Shown one piece after another: positions 42,694 to 51,822 of a stretch of DNA of 64,000 bases. The notes under the pieces were generated by a model. It ran no database searches. It saw nothing but the letters and a program-made list of their open reading frames with translations, and was not told the DNA's origin. The translations under genes were made by a program, and so were the position numbers. Source of the stretch: Neisseria sp. 83E34 (GTDB taxonomy: Bacteria > Pseudomonadota > Gammaproteobacteria > Burkholderiales > Neisseriaceae); assembly GCF_001308015.1 (NCBI RefSeq), contig NZ_LGYH01000005.1:124001-188000 (forward strand), in the 5' to 3' direction. Positions within the stretch are counted from its first letter, which is position 1, and each line of letters opens with the position of its first letter.

Positions 42694-43272
42694 ATGCAAT
42701 GCCTGTCTGAAATCAAAATCGGTTTAATCTCCACCAGCGACCGCGCCAGTAAAGGCATTTACGCCGACGAAGGCATTCCCGCATTGAAAAGCTGGCTGAA
42801 ACGCGCCGTAAAAAACCCAATCCGTTTCAGTGAAGCGCTGATTCCCGATGAACAACCAGAAATCGAAGCCACACTCAAGCGCATGGCCGATGAAGACCGT
42901 TGCGATTTAATCTTTACCACAGGAGGCACCGGCCCCGCCCTGCGCGACATCACACCCGAGGCTACCCTTGCCGTTATCGATAAAGAAATGCCCGGTTTTG
43001 GCGAACAAATGCGCCAAATCAGCCTGCATTATGTGCCCACTGCCATCTTATCCCGCCAAACCGCCGGCATCCGCGGCAAATGCCTGATTGTTAACTTACC
43101 CGGCCGCCCAAAAGCCATTGAAGAAACGCTTGGCGGCGTACGCGATGAATCAGGCAATATTGTGGTGCACGGCTTATTCAGTGCCATACCTTATTGCATA
43201 GATTTAATCGGCGGCGGCTTTATCGAGACCGATGAAACTGTGTGCAAAGCATTTAGGCCGAAACAGAAATAA
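42694..43272 (+). CDS. mog: Molybdopterin adenylyltransferase
   Basis: Activates molybdopterin by adenylylation before molybdate insertion. The 192-residue sequence follows E. coli Mog closely: IGLISTSDRASKGIY, LIPDEQPEIEATL, IFTTGGTGPALRDITPEATLAVIDKEMPGFGEQMRQISLHYVPTAILSRQ, and LIVNLPGRPKAIEETLGGV. The first codons ATG-CAA-TGC-CTG-TCT-GAA contain a complete DUS, so residues 2-6 (QCLSE) are read from uptake sequence. AAGGAA lies about 12 bases upstream. No other molybdopterin genes are near. Confidence 0.92.
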   Translation: MQCLSEIKIGLISTSDRASKGIYADEGIPALKSWLKRAVKNPIRFSEALIPDEQPEIEATLKRMADEDRCDLIFTTGGTGPALRDITPEATLAVIDKEMPGFGEQMRQISLHYVPTAILSRQTAGIRGKCLIVNLPGRPKAIEETLGGVRDESGNIVVHGLFSAIPYCIDLIGGGFIETDETVCKAFRPKQK

Positions 43273-43289
43273 AGCAAATACTTTATATA

Positions 43290-43370
43290 TAATAATGAGT
43301 CCACTTAGGAATAGTATGTAACAGCGCCGTCACACTGGCTTGACCCGAGTTGACGAGTGTGCAAAATAAT
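43290..43370. repeat. Degenerate relative of the 7.2-kb repeat element
   Basis: ATGAGTCCACTTA, then CCGTCACACTGGCTTGACCCGAGTTGACGAGTGTGC, keeps the order and spacing of the elements seen at 7145-7318 (AGTGGATTA, CGTCATACTCGGG, CCCGAGT, GACGAGTGT). Confidence 0.45.
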
Positions 43371-43374
43371 AAAA

Positions 43375-43403
43375 ATGCCTGTCTGAAGTTTTCAGACAGG
43401 CAT
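43375..43403. terminator. DUS-pair hairpin between mog and katA
   Basis: Facing DUS copies have a very short loop between convergent genes. Confidence 0.7.
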
Positions 43404-43495
43404 TCGGCTTATGTATGAACCAGTTTATTTCTGCTCATTGCCCTCAGAAACCCGACCAATGATTTCGGCCAAAGTTTCACTCATATCCAGCCACA

Positions 43496-45004
43496 TTATA
43501 GCAATCCGGGTTGGCCTAAAGCAGGGTCGCTTTCGCGGGCGGCGATGGCATCTGCCACGCTCAGGCCCAAGGCTTTGGCTACGCCTTCACCGTAAGCCGG
43601 GTCACAGGCATTACAGTTGCGGATGTGACGGTATTTGATGAAGTCCGGCGCATCACCCATAGCAGCGGCTGTGTTGTTGAACAAGGTTTCTTTTTGTTCG
43701 CAGCTCATCAGGTTGAACAACGCGCGCGGTTGGCTGAAGTAGTCGGCGTCGTCTTCGCGGTAGTTCCAATGTGCCGCATCACCGTTGATTTTCAAAGGCG
43801 GCTCGGCATATTGAGGTTGCTCTTGCCATTGGCCGAAGCTGTTCGGCTCGTAGTGCAAGTTGCTGCCGTAGTTGCCGTCAACGCGGCCGTAACCGTCGCG
43901 GGCATTGCTGTGTACAGGGCAGCGCGGTGCGTTTACCGGAATTTGGTTGTGGTTTACGCCCAAGCGGTAGCGTTGCGCGTCGGCATAGTTGAACAAGCGG
44001 GCCTGCAACATGCGGTCGGGCGATACGCCGATACCGGGAACCAAGTTGCTCGGCGCAAAAGCAGACTGCTCGACATCGGCGAAGAAGTTTTCAGGGTTGC
44101 GGTTCAACTCGAACTCGCCCACTTCGATCAGCGGATAGTCTTTTTTCGGCCATACTTTGGTCAAGTCAAACGGATGGTAAGGCACTTTTTCGGCATCGGC
44201 TTCAGGCATGATTTGTACATACATGGTCCATTTCGGGAAATCGCCTTTCTCGATAGACTCGTACAAGTCGCGCTGGTGGCTTTCGCGGTCGTTAGCAATA
44301 ATGGCAGCAGCTTCTTCGTTGCTCAGGTTTTTAATGCCTTGCTGGGTGCGGAAGTGGAATTTCACCCAGAAACGCTCGCCCGCTTCGTTCCAGAAGCTGT
44401 AAGTGTGCGAACCGAAACCGTGCATGTGGCGGTAAGAAGCAGGAATACCGCGATCACTCATCACAACCGTTACTTGGTGGAAAGATTCGGGCAGCAGCGT
44501 CCAGAAATCCCAGTTGTTGGTAGCAGAGCGCATATTGGTGCGCGGATCGCGTTTAACCGCTTTGTTCAAATCGGGGAATTTACGCGGGTCGCGCAGGAAG
44601 AATACGGGCGTGTTATTACCCACCATATCCCAGTTGCCTTCTTCGGTATAGAATTTCAAGGCAAAACCGCGGATGTCGCGCTCTGCATCGGCTGCACCGC
44701 GCTCGCCGGCTACGGTAGTAAAGCGGGCAAACATTTCGGTTTTTTTGCCAACTTTGCTGAAGATGGCCGCGCGGGTGTATTTGGTAATGTCGTTGGTTAC
44801 AGTGAACGTGCCGAATGCGCCGGAACCTTTAGCGTGCATACGACGCTCAGGAATCACTTCGCGTACGAAGTTGGCCAGTTTTTCGTTCAGCCACAAATCT
44901 TGCGCCAACAAGGGGCCACGCGGGCCGGCAGTCAGGCTGTTTTGGTTGTCAACAACGGGCGCGCCGTTGTTCATCGTTAAATGGGTTACAGGACATTTGC
45001 TCAT
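43496..45004 (-). CDS. katA: Monofunctional heme catalase
   Basis: Breaks down hydrogen peroxide in the cytoplasm. The 502-residue clade 3 catalase has the N-terminal [23 protein letters not shown], the distal His-57 in [15 protein letters not shown], the distal Asn in [15 protein letters not shown], and the proximal heme ligand Tyr in [14 protein letters not shown]. Typical for Neisseria it is single-copy and lacks the large-subunit C-terminal domain. AAAGGAGC stands before the ATG. A perfect palindrome lies about 130 bases upstream. Confidence 0.96.
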   Translation of the reverse strand: MSKCPVTHLTMNNGAPVVDNQNSLTAGPRGPLLAQDLWLNEKLANFVREVIPERRMHAKGSGAFGTFTVTNDITKYTRAAIFSKVGKKTEMFARFTTVAGERGAADAERDIRGFALKFYTEEGNWDMVGNNTPVFFLRDPRKFPDLNKAVKRDPRTNMRSATNNWDFWTLLPESFHQVTVVMSDRGIPASYRHMHGFGSHTYSFWNEAGERFWVKFHFRTQQGIKNLSNEEAAAIIANDRESHQRDLYESIEKGDFPKWTMYVQIMPEADAEKVPYHPFDLTKVWPKKDYPLIEVGEFELNRNPENFFADVEQSAFAPSNLVPGIGVSPDRMLQARLFNYADAQRYRLGVNHNQIPVNAPRCPVHSNARDGYGRVDGNYGSNLHYEPNSFGQWQEQPQYAEPPLKINGDAAHWNYREDDADYFSQPRALFNLMSCEQKETLFNNTAAAMGDAPDFIKYRHIRNCNACDPAYGEGVAKALGLSVADAIAARESDPALGQPGLL

Positions 45005-45136
45005 GGTTTGCTCCTTTTATCAGCAATGGGTGGTTATGTTTATTTGTTTGAAAGCGTAAAAATAACAAGTATCTTCGGTATTCATATCTTGGTATTTCAT
45101 TTTATTTCCCTCTTCGGGTAAATCATGGGGCGAACT

Positions 45137-45157
45137 ATAGCAAAAAATTTTTGCTAT
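45137..45157. promoter_or_regulatory. Perfect palindrome upstream of katA, candidate operator
   Basis: ATAGCAAAAA-A-TTTTTGCTAT. The ATAG/CTAT ends resemble OxyR half-sites, and another ACTATA follows at 45162. Spacing differs from the E. coli OxyR consensus. Confidence 0.45.
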
Positions 45158-45442
45158 GAAAACTATAAACCAGATTTAGAATTTAAATTATTTATGATTA
45201 TTCCAATGTTGATATAAAAAATTACTTATTAAAAATAATGATATATATTTACCTTCAAATAGCCGGTACATATTGAGGGTTAATCCGCGAAGGCTGGGTT
45301 AATAATGATACAGTAAAAAAACCTGATATTCGATATAAGGAAAACGCAGTCTTAGATAGCCCTCTAAATTCAAATAGCATATCACAGTAATTACTTAAGA
45401 AAATATCGTGAAATATTAAGTTTCTTAGCTACATCCTCAATC

Positions 45443-45494
45443 ATGCCTGTCTGAAAACAATCTTTGCCGAAACTAAAACTTTTCAGACAGGCAT
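45443..45494. repeat. DUS pair upstream of the HerA-like gene
   Basis: Facing DUS copies with a 26-base loop end 57 bases before the ATG at 45552. Confidence 0.6.
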
Positions 45495-45551
45495 TTGACA
45501 TTACGCTAAAATAGGCGCACTTAATCTTTTGTTTTCAAGGATATTCCCCAA

Positions 45552-47078
45552 ATGACCACACCACTGACCATTGCGTTTTCCATAGACGGCAACCACCCCA
45601 TCGATATTATCGGCAGAATGTGCAACCGCCACGGCCTGATTGCCGGCGCCACCGGTACTGGTAAAACCGTGACCCTGCGTAAAATGGCGGAAACTTTCAG
45701 CAATCAAGGCATTCCGGTATTTTTAGGCGATGTGAAAGGCGATTTGTCGGGCTTGTGCCACGCCGGAGAAGGCGGAGGAAAAGTGGGCGAACGTATGGCC
45801 GAATATGGTTTGGATTCATCCTATTTAAGCGCATTTCCGGTGCGCTTTTGGGATGTATACGGCGAAACCGGCATTCCCGTGCGCGTAACCATTTCACAAA
45901 TGGGCCCGATGTTGCTCTCCCGCTTAATGAACCTGAACGACACGCAAGAAGGTCTGCTCAATCTGGTGTTTAAAGTGGCCGACGACAACGGCTGGCATTT
46001 AATCGACTTGAAAGACTTGCGCGGCATTCTGCAACACGTTTCGGATAACGCCAAAGAATACCGCTCACAATACGGCAATGTGTCTGCCGCCAGCGTGGGC
46101 GCCATTCAGCGCCAGCTTCTGGTGCTTGAAAACGAAGGTGCCGAGCGTTTCTTCGGCGAGCCGGAGCTGAACCTGCAAGACTGGATGCAAACCGAGGGCG
46201 GCAAGGGCGTTATCAATATTCTGAATTCGGAAAAACTGATGCGCAGCCCGCGTATGTATAGCGCATTTTTATTGTGGTTTCTGGCGGAATTGTTCCAAAC
46301 GCTGCCGGAAGTAGGCGATTTGGATAAACCCAAATTCGTGATGTTTTTCGATGAAGCGCATCTGATGTTTGACAACGCTGCGCCCGCTTTAGTGGAGCAG
46401 GTCGAGCAAGTGGTTCGGCTCATCCGTTCCAAAGGCGTGGGCGTTTATTTCGTTACCCAAAACCCGTTGGATTTGCCCGACGCCATTCTGGGCCAGCTCG
46501 GCAACCGTGTGCAACATGCCTTGCGTGCCTTTACCCCGCGCGACCAGAAAGCCGTGCGTGCTGCTGCCGATACATTCCGCAGCAATCCCAATTTAAAAGT
46601 GGCCGAAGTGATTACCGAATTGGGAGTGGGCGAAGCATTAGTATCTTTTTTGGATGAAAAAGGCATGCCGGGTATTGTGGAACGCGCCAATGTGATGCCG
46701 CCGCAATCCCAGCTTAACCCGATCAGCGCAGACGAACGCAACAGAATGTATCAAACTGATACGCTTTATACCTCCTATAAAGATGCCATCGATAATTACT
46801 CGGCCTATGAAGCTTTACAAGAATTAAACACACAAAAAGCAGCGGAAACGCAAGCTCAGGCAGAAGCAAAAGAACAAGCAAACACAGCCAAAAACCAACC
46901 TGCTGAAAAAGACGGCATTGTTGGCGGTTTTCTTGGCGGGTTGTTTGGGAGCCGCAAAAAATCCAATCAAGGCATGGCTTATGACTTGGCCGACTCGGTT
47001 GGCGATCAGCTTAACAAACAAGTTACACGTGCTATTTCCCGCAGTATCATGGGTGTGATTAAAAATATGATGAAGTGA
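45552..47078 (+). CDS. HerA-like ATPase (DUF853/YjgR family)
   Basis: This 508-residue P-loop ATPase of the HerA/FtsK clan has Walker A AGATGTGKTVTLRKMAE, Walker B KFVMFFDEAHLMFDNA and the sensor region GVGVYFVTQNPLDLPD with an arginine finger in LGNRVQHALRAFTPRDQKAV. It matches the DUF853 family, E. coli YjgR, whose role is unknown. The C-terminal 90 residues are Ala/Gln-rich (ETQAQAEAKEQANTAKNQ), followed by a glycine-rich GGFLGGLFGS and a basic helix. No nuclease partner (NurA-like) or defence gene is adjacent, so a defence role is not supported. Confidence 0.88.
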   Translation: MTTPLTIAFSIDGNHPIDIIGRMCNRHGLIAGATGTGKTVTLRKMAETFSNQGIPVFLGDVKGDLSGLCHAGEGGGKVGERMAEYGLDSSYLSAFPVRFWDVYGETGIPVRVTISQMGPMLLSRLMNLNDTQEGLLNLVFKVADDNGWHLIDLKDLRGILQHVSDNAKEYRSQYGNVSAASVGAIQRQLLVLENEGAERFFGEPELNLQDWMQTEGGKGVINILNSEKLMRSPRMYSAFLLWFLAELFQTLPEVGDLDKPKFVMFFDEAHLMFDNAAPALVEQVEQVVRLIRSKGVGVYFVTQNPLDLPDAILGQLGNRVQHALRAFTPRDQKAVRAAADTFRSNPNLKVAEVITELGVGEALVSFLDEKGMPGIVERANVMPPQSQLNPISADERNRMYQTDTLYTSYKDAIDNYSAYEALQELNTQKAAETQAQAEAKEQANTAKNQPAEKDGIVGGFLGGLFGSRKKSNQGMAYDLADSVGDQLNKQVTRAISRSIMGVIKNMMK

Positions 47079-47082
47079 GCTA

Positions 47083-47133
47083 TATAAAGAGAATGCCTGT
47101 CTGAAAACTCTTTCAGACAGGCATTCTCTTTAT
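47083..47133 (+). terminator. Long DUS-pair terminator after the HerA-like gene
   Basis: The DUS arms are extended by TATAAAGAGA/TCTCTTTATA, making an unusually long stem directly after the stop codon. Confidence 0.78.
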
Positions 47134-47176
47134 AGTAGATCAACTAAAAAACAGTACGTTCGTCATACCGGCTTAA
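47133..47176. repeat. Truncated dispersed-repeat end
   Basis: TATAGTAGATCAACTAAAAA, then CAGTACGTTCGTCATACCGGCTTA, matches the complement of the right end of the 7.2-kb element. It abuts the DUF3360 stop codon. Confidence 0.45.
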
Positions 47177-48639
47177 TTACGGAATTGCTCCAAAAATGCC
47201 GGAATACCGGGGAGCATGCCCACTGCGCCCATAGCCACGCACAAAATCGTAAAGCCGACCAACGGAACAACCACCCTACCGGCAAAACCCAGCTCCGTAC
47301 TACGCTCCTTACAGCCGATCAAACCCAAATTATCAAGCAACATGGTCAAAGACCAACCAAATACCGGATTAACCAAAGCAGAAGCAAATACCACCACTGC
47401 GGCAGATTGCGTGGTTTTACCTTTACGGGTCATTTCCATACCGGCTTCCAGCAGAGGCACGTACACCCCTACCACCAAAGCCACGCTTAACACAGGCTGC
47501 CAAATAGCCAAGTCCATTGGATAGCCCCAAATACCGGCAACAATACAGAACAAAGCTGTCAGTACCGCACCTGCGGGAATCGGGCGTTTGGCAATCGACG
47601 CCGGCACAATATAAGTGCCCCACGATGAAGAAAAGTTCGCACCGCCCAAAATAGAGCCGACAGTTTGTCTGGCGGAGCAGCTGATCATTGTGTCATCAAT
47701 GTTCATATGCGCTTTTTCCGTGCGTTCGGGATAACTGATTTTCTGGAACACTTGGTGTCCGAGGAAATCGGGCGACCACATCGCCACCGCCAAAACAGCA
47801 AACGGGAACACGACCAAAAAGCTTTTCATCGTCGGCAAGCCCAGCATCCAACCGCTGTTTTCGCCCCACCAATAAGCCGGGCTCATCGGCGGCAGGCCGG
47901 GGGCAGTTTTAAACTCAAACGGCGCGCCCAACAAATATGCGGTCACACCCGCCAGCAAACAGCCTAAAGGCACGGCCAGCCAGCGTTTCTGCCAGTGCTC
48001 CAGCAAGGCATACAAAAGAATCGTACCCAAAATCACAATAAAGGCGATATACGGCATATTAAAGCCTTCGGCCCAAGTGAACAGTTTTTTGACCTGCCCG
48101 GTTGTGCCGATAAAGCCGAGATAAAGTAGCAGCCCTCCGCACACACCGTTACTGGTCAGTTTAGCCATCAAACTCCCGCCTTTGGAGATACCGAGCAAAA
48201 ATCCAAATAAGCCGATTAGCAAACCAAATGCCAGAGGGTGGCCGCCAGCGGCAACAACCAACGGAATCAGCGGAATCAGCGGACCGTGCGTGCCCGGCAG
48301 ATTGGCAGTAGGCAGAAAAAAGCCTGACAATAGAAGAATAAAAATAGATGCGATGAGCAGCTCATAACGCACATTTTCCAATACAAAGCCTTCCGGCAAA
48401 CCGAGCGGGCCGGCAAAAGCTGCCGCCACGGCACCCACCATCACAACTTTACCGATGGTGCCTGCCATGGCGGGAATCATATCTTCAAATTCAAAACGGT
48501 AGTCACGAAACGGCAGGTTGGCACGCCAGCGTTTCGGTTGCATGATTTGCAGCTCGTGTTCCAAATATTCATTTCGGGTTGGAAAGTCCGAACTCGGCTT
48601 ATGCAGCTCTGCATAAGGTTTCTCGTGCGAGTGGCTCAC
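47173..48639 (-). CDS. DUF3360-family membrane permease-like protein
   Basis: This 488-residue polytopic protein has about twelve hydrophobic segments. GTG 48639 is chosen because AGGAG lies six bases upstream; the ATG at 48645 would touch the ribosome site. The cytoplasmic N-terminus (about 60 residues) ends in RWRANLPFRDYRFEFEDMIPAMAGTIGKVVMVG, and internal segments such as TANLPGTHGPLIPLIPLVVAAGGHP and NIDDTMISCSARQTVGSILGGANFSSSWGTYIVP recall the SulP/NCS2 transporter fold. DUF3360 proteins are annotated as putative anion or sulfate permeases; substrate unknown. Confidence 0.78.
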   Translation of the reverse strand: MSHSHEKPYAELHKPSSDFPTRNEYLEHELQIMQPKRWRANLPFRDYRFEFEDMIPAMAGTIGKVVMVGAVAAAFAGPLGLPEGFVLENVRYELLIASIFILLLSGFFLPTANLPGTHGPLIPLIPLVVAAGGHPLAFGLLIGLFGFLLGISKGGSLMAKLTSNGVCGGLLLYLGFIGTTGQVKKLFTWAEGFNMPYIAFIVILGTILLYALLEHWQKRWLAVPLGCLLAGVTAYLLGAPFEFKTAPGLPPMSPAYWWGENSGWMLGLPTMKSFLVVFPFAVLAVAMWSPDFLGHQVFQKISYPERTEKAHMNIDDTMISCSARQTVGSILGGANFSSSWGTYIVPASIAKRPIPAGAVLTALFCIVAGIWGYPMDLAIWQPVLSVALVVGVYVPLLEAGMEMTRKGKTTQSAAVVVFASALVNPVFGWSLTMLLDNLGLIGCKERSTELGFAGRVVVPLVGFTILCVAMGAVGMLPGIPAFLEQFRN

Positions 48640-48763
48640 AATCATCTCCTTATTGTTTTATAAAATTAACTTTTTTTATCAAATTTATTTGTGGGCGCAT
48701 ATTAGCACAAGGTTTTAAAATAGCAAAACAGCATGAAGCTTTTTCATATCTTCCAATAAAAAA

Positions 48764-48807
48764 CGGAAATTACCCGAACGGTTTAAACCCGCTTCAGGTA
48801 ATTTCCG
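48764..48807 (-). terminator. Intrinsic terminator of hexR
   Basis: Stem CGGAAATTACC/GGTAATTTCCG, followed on the minus strand by GTTTTTTATTGG. It contains no DUS. Confidence 0.82.
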
Positions 48808-48853
48808 AAGTGCTGAGTAATTTACTTACACCCAGATAAGATACTGGAATCTA

Positions 48854-49714
48854 TCATTTTTTATTGTCTTGCGGCTCATATTCCACACGCTTGCTGTAAA
48901 TGCTGCGTTTGCCTTTTTGCAGTTGCAAACTGGCGGTTTCCCCCAATCTCAAGGCCAAGCCGATCGCTAAAATATCCACCACCACAAGCTGCAACAAACG
49001 CGACACCATCGGCGTGTATTGCTCGCTGTTTTCCGAAGAAGCCACATTCAGCACACAATCGGCAAGGTGTGCCAAAGCAGAATCAGCCCGGGTAATGGCA
49101 ATCACAGAAGCGCCGTTTTCTTTAGCGATACTCACCGCATCCAATATTTCAATCGACGAACCGGAATTGGAAATCACCACCAATACATCCTGATCGCTCA
49201 ACACCGATGCAGCCATCAATTGGATATGCGGATCGGAATACGCCACTGTAGACATACCGAAACGGAAAAACTTATGTTGTGCATCCTGCGCAACGATGCC
49301 CGAATTACCCACACCGTAAAATTCGATGCGGCGCGCATGTGTCAGCATGGCAATAGCATTTTCCAGCTCTGTTTCGTTTAAATAACGGCGCGCGCCAAGT
49401 ATGGAAGCAGCGGTATTACCCAGCACTTTTTCCATAACATCGCCCATATCGTCGTCGCTGTTGAGCTCAGCATGTACATACGGCATGCCTTCATGGCCGA
49501 TACTGGCCGACAAAGCCAGTTTAAATTCAGGCAGGCCTTTATAGCCGAGGCTGCGGCAAAAACGGATGACCGTAGGCTGGCTCACAGATGCACGTTCGGC
49601 AATTTCTGCCACCGCCGCATGCACAAACCACTTCGGCTCGGCCAAAGCGCATTCGGCCACTTTCCGCTCGGCACCAGACAATTCGCTTAAGAATTCACTG
49701 ATTTTACTCAACAT
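48854..49714 (-). CDS. hexR: HexR-type (RpiR family) transcriptional repressor
   Basis: This 286-residue regulator has an N-terminal RpiR HTH (SGAERKVAECALAEPKWFVHAAVAEIAERASVSQPTVIRFCRSLGYKG) and a SIS sugar-phosphate domain (RIEFYGVGNSGIVAQDAQHKFFR...VLVVISNSGSSIEILDAVSIAKENGASVIAITR). HexR senses KDPG and controls Entner-Doudoroff and central carbon genes. Its place after glk, pgl and zwf is the Neisseria arrangement. A ribosome site AAGGAA precedes the ATG and a strong terminator follows. The 282-base gap to glk suggests it may also have its own promoter. Confidence 0.9.
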   Translation of the reverse strand: MLSKISEFLSELSGAERKVAECALAEPKWFVHAAVAEIAERASVSQPTVIRFCRSLGYKGLPEFKLALSASIGHEGMPYVHAELNSDDDMGDVMEKVLGNTAASILGARRYLNETELENAIAMLTHARRIEFYGVGNSGIVAQDAQHKFFRFGMSTVAYSDPHIQLMAASVLSDQDVLVVISNSGSSIEILDAVSIAKENGASVIAITRADSALAHLADCVLNVASSENSEQYTPMVSRLLQLVVVDILAIGLALRLGETASLQLQKGKRSIYSKRVEYEPQDNKK

Positions 49715-49767
49715 TTTATCGTTCCTTGTACTTGGATTTGTTCTTCAGGAAGCGCGTAAACTCTGTT

Positions 49768-49780
49768 TTCAGACAGGCAT
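49768..49780 (-). repeat. Single DUS upstream of hexR
   Basis: One TTCAGACAGGCAT copy in the glk-hexR gap. Confidence 0.6.
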
Positions 49781-49897
49781 TATATAGTTAAATCCATTTA
49801 AAACTTAAAACAGCCATTTAAGATGATAAGCAGGCTCTATAATACTGTTGAAAAATGATTCGACTATAAAATGCTCCGGTTGTCGGCGCAGGTAATC

Positions 49898-49911
49898 ATG
49901 CCTGTCTGAAA
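49898..49911 (+). repeat. Single DUS after glk
   Basis: One ATGCCTGTCTGAAA copy; with the copy at 49768 it forms a distant head-to-head pair. Confidence 0.6.
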
Positions 49912-49996
49912 AGTGCCGCATACCGTTATTTATTTAAAGTTACATTATTACAGTTTTCCACAAATTCAGTATATCTGCGGAAAATCATGCGATCTT

Positions 49997-51019
49997 TTAT
50001 CGAATACCTTTGGCAGACAATTCGTTTTCCAAAGCCACCGCTGCACCGGAAATACCCGGATAGTCTGCCAATACGATATACACCGGAATGGCCGCCAAAT
50101 AGGCATCAAAGCGGCCCTTGCTTTCAAAACGGTTACGGAACGGCGAATTTTTAAAGTAGTCAATAAAACGCGGGATAATGCCGCCGCAAAGATAAACACC
50201 GCCGCGCGCACCCAAAGTGAGCGCAAGGTTGGATGAAACCGTACCCAGCATGGCGCAGAAAATATCCAAGGTTAAGCGGCACAAAGGGGAAGTGCCGCTC
50301 AAAGCACGTTCGCTGATTCCTGAAGGCGTCAGCTTCTGCGGCTTAACTCCCTCGCGCGCCGCCAGCGATTCGTAAATCAGCCCCAAGCCTGCACCGCTCA
50401 AAAAACGCTCGGCTGAAACGTGGCCGAATTTTTTCTTTGCATACTGCCAAATCAGCATTTCCGCATCATCAAAAGGCGCAAAACTCACATGCCCGCCCTC
50501 TCCCGCCAGCGCGGTATAAGTATTATTGCCGTTCGGAATCAAACCGCTTACGCCCAACCCCGTGCCCGGCCCGAGCACGGCTTTCGGTGCGTTTGGAATC
50601 GGCGCGGAACCGCCTATCTGCACCAGTTTGTCGGAATCCATTTTGGTAATCGCCAAAGCCTGCGCAGTAAAATCATTTAAAAACAATAAAGTTTCCAAAT
50701 GCAAAGCTTGGCGTGTGGTTTCAATGGAAAACGCCCAGTGGTGGTTGGTCATCTGCACCCAATCTCCCACAATCGGATTGGCAATGGCAATGGCCGCATG
50801 TTTGATGGTCGGATTGTCTACGCGGCTGAGATATTCCTTAATCGCATCCACAACCGTATCGTAATCATTGCACGGTAGCACTTCTACTTTTTCGATTTTC
50901 TGAGGAGATGTTTCCAGCGCAAACCGTGCGTTCGTGCCGCCGATATCGGCCACCAGACGCGGCCACAAAACGCTTGTTGTGCTCGAAGATGCTTGGGTTT
51001 TAGTTTGTGTAGTGGACAT
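49997..51019 (-). CDS. glk: Glucokinase
   Basis: Phosphorylates glucose to glucose-6-phosphate. ATG 51019 is chosen: it overlaps the pgl stop by 20 bases and gives [35 protein letters not shown] (340 residues). Motifs are DIGGTNARF (phosphate 1), [30 protein letters not shown] (catalytic Asp), [18 protein letters not shown] and [16 protein letters not shown]. It feeds the Entner-Doudoroff genes around it. Confidence 0.94.
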   Translation of the reverse strand: MSTTQTKTQASSSTTSVLWPRLVADIGGTNARFALETSPQKIEKVEVLPCNDYDTVVDAIKEYLSRVDNPTIKHAAIAIANPIVGDWVQMTNHHWAFSIETTRQALHLETLLFLNDFTAQALAITKMDSDKLVQIGGSAPIPNAPKAVLGPGTGLGVSGLIPNGNNTYTALAGEGGHVSFAPFDDAEMLIWQYAKKKFGHVSAERFLSGAGLGLIYESLAAREGVKPQKLTPSGISERALSGTSPLCRLTLDIFCAMLGTVSSNLALTLGARGGVYLCGGIIPRFIDYFKNSPFRNRFESKGRFDAYLAAIPVYIVLADYPGISGAAVALENELSAKGIR

Positions 51020-51701
51020 GGCAGACAACCTTTTTTGAATTGAGGACAAAACTTACCGGCAGCGCCTTATCGGCGGCGCCCGCAGCTTGATCAAACACCG
51101 CTTTCTTTTCCGCTCCGGCAATGGCCAGAAACACGGCTGCCGTATTTTCAATCGCAGGCAGCGTCATGGAAATGCGCTCATGCGGCGCCGTTACCGGCGT
51201 GGTATGCAACAACGGAACATCATTGCCGGCATCCAAACCTTTATCCAACTGCGGTGCCTGCGGAAACAGCGATGCGGTATGCCCGTCACCGCCCATTCCC
51301 AATACCAACACATCCGGCTGCTCGAAATGCTGCAATGCAAAGCCAACAGCCTTATCGCTGTCGGCCAAAGCAGCCTCATCTGCGCCCTCCTCAATCATAG
51401 GAATCCAGGCAGCTTTTGCAGCTTGGTTTTGCAGCAGATATTTGCGCACCAATCCGGTGTTGCTGTCGGCATGCGTGGTGGGTACGATACGTTCATCCAC
51501 CAGCGTTATGCCTACCTTAGCCCAATCCAAATCTATTTGCGACAATGCCTCGAAAAAGGCTATCGGCGACTTGCCGCCAGACACAGCCAACACAGCTTTG
51601 CCTCTTTGTGTAATCGCATCCTTTAATGCAGCAGCAACCGCTTCCGCCAGAGCCTGAGCGGCTCCGCCGGCATCGGCGTGCGTATATAATTGATAAGTCA
51701 T
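51000..51701 (-). CDS. pgl: 6-phosphogluconolactonase (DevB type)
   Basis: Hydrolyses 6-phosphogluconolactone made by Zwf. The 233-residue protein of the SugarP_isomerase fold has [33 protein letters not shown] and [16 protein letters not shown]. It overlaps glk by 20 bases, so translation is probably coupled. It lies 121 bases after zwf, with a DUS pair between. Confidence 0.92.
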   Translation of the reverse strand: MTYQLYTHADAGGAAQALAEAVAAALKDAITQRGKAVLAVSGGKSPIAFFEALSQIDLDWAKVGITLVDERIVPTTHADSNTGLVRKYLLQNQAAKAAWIPMIEEGADEAALADSDKAVGFALQHFEQPDVLVLGMGGDGHTASLFPQAPQLDKGLDAGNDVPLLHTTPVTAPHERISMTLPAIENTAAVFLAIAGAEKKAVFDQAAGAADKALPVSFVLNSKKVVCHVHYTN

Positions 51702-51751
51702 TATTGTATTCTCTCGTTTTAATTGTTTTCCTCTTCACGAGGTATTTTGTG

Positions 51752-51796
51752 TTTTCAGACAGGCATTGTCATCGCATGGATATGCCTGTCTGAAAA
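51752..51796. repeat. Head-to-head DUS pair inside the zwf-pgl operon
   Basis: TTTTCAGACAGGCAT and ATGCCTGTCTGAAAA point outward around a 15-base centre. The site lies between two genes that should be co-transcribed. Confidence 0.65.
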
Positions 51797-51822
51797 TATG
51801 GTGTTTTTTAGGGGCTGAGATA

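Larger units (their letters stand above)
45005..45551. other. 547-base divergent region between katA and the HerA-like gene
   Basis: AT-rich with no gene. It includes the palindrome at 45137 and the DUS pair at 45443. The middle (45160-45430) shows nothing I can name. Confidence 0.55.

Noticed and set aside
43625-44980. Long open frame (451 codons) antisense to katA
   Set aside because: It mirrors the strongly conserved catalase frame, has no ribosome site and no recognisable domain; it arises from codon bias of katA.
45552-47078. HerA-like ATPase considered as part of an anti-phage system
   Set aside because: No SIR2, NurA, nuclease or other defence partner is adjacent, and the DUF853/YjgR pattern fits a common housekeeping-type gene.
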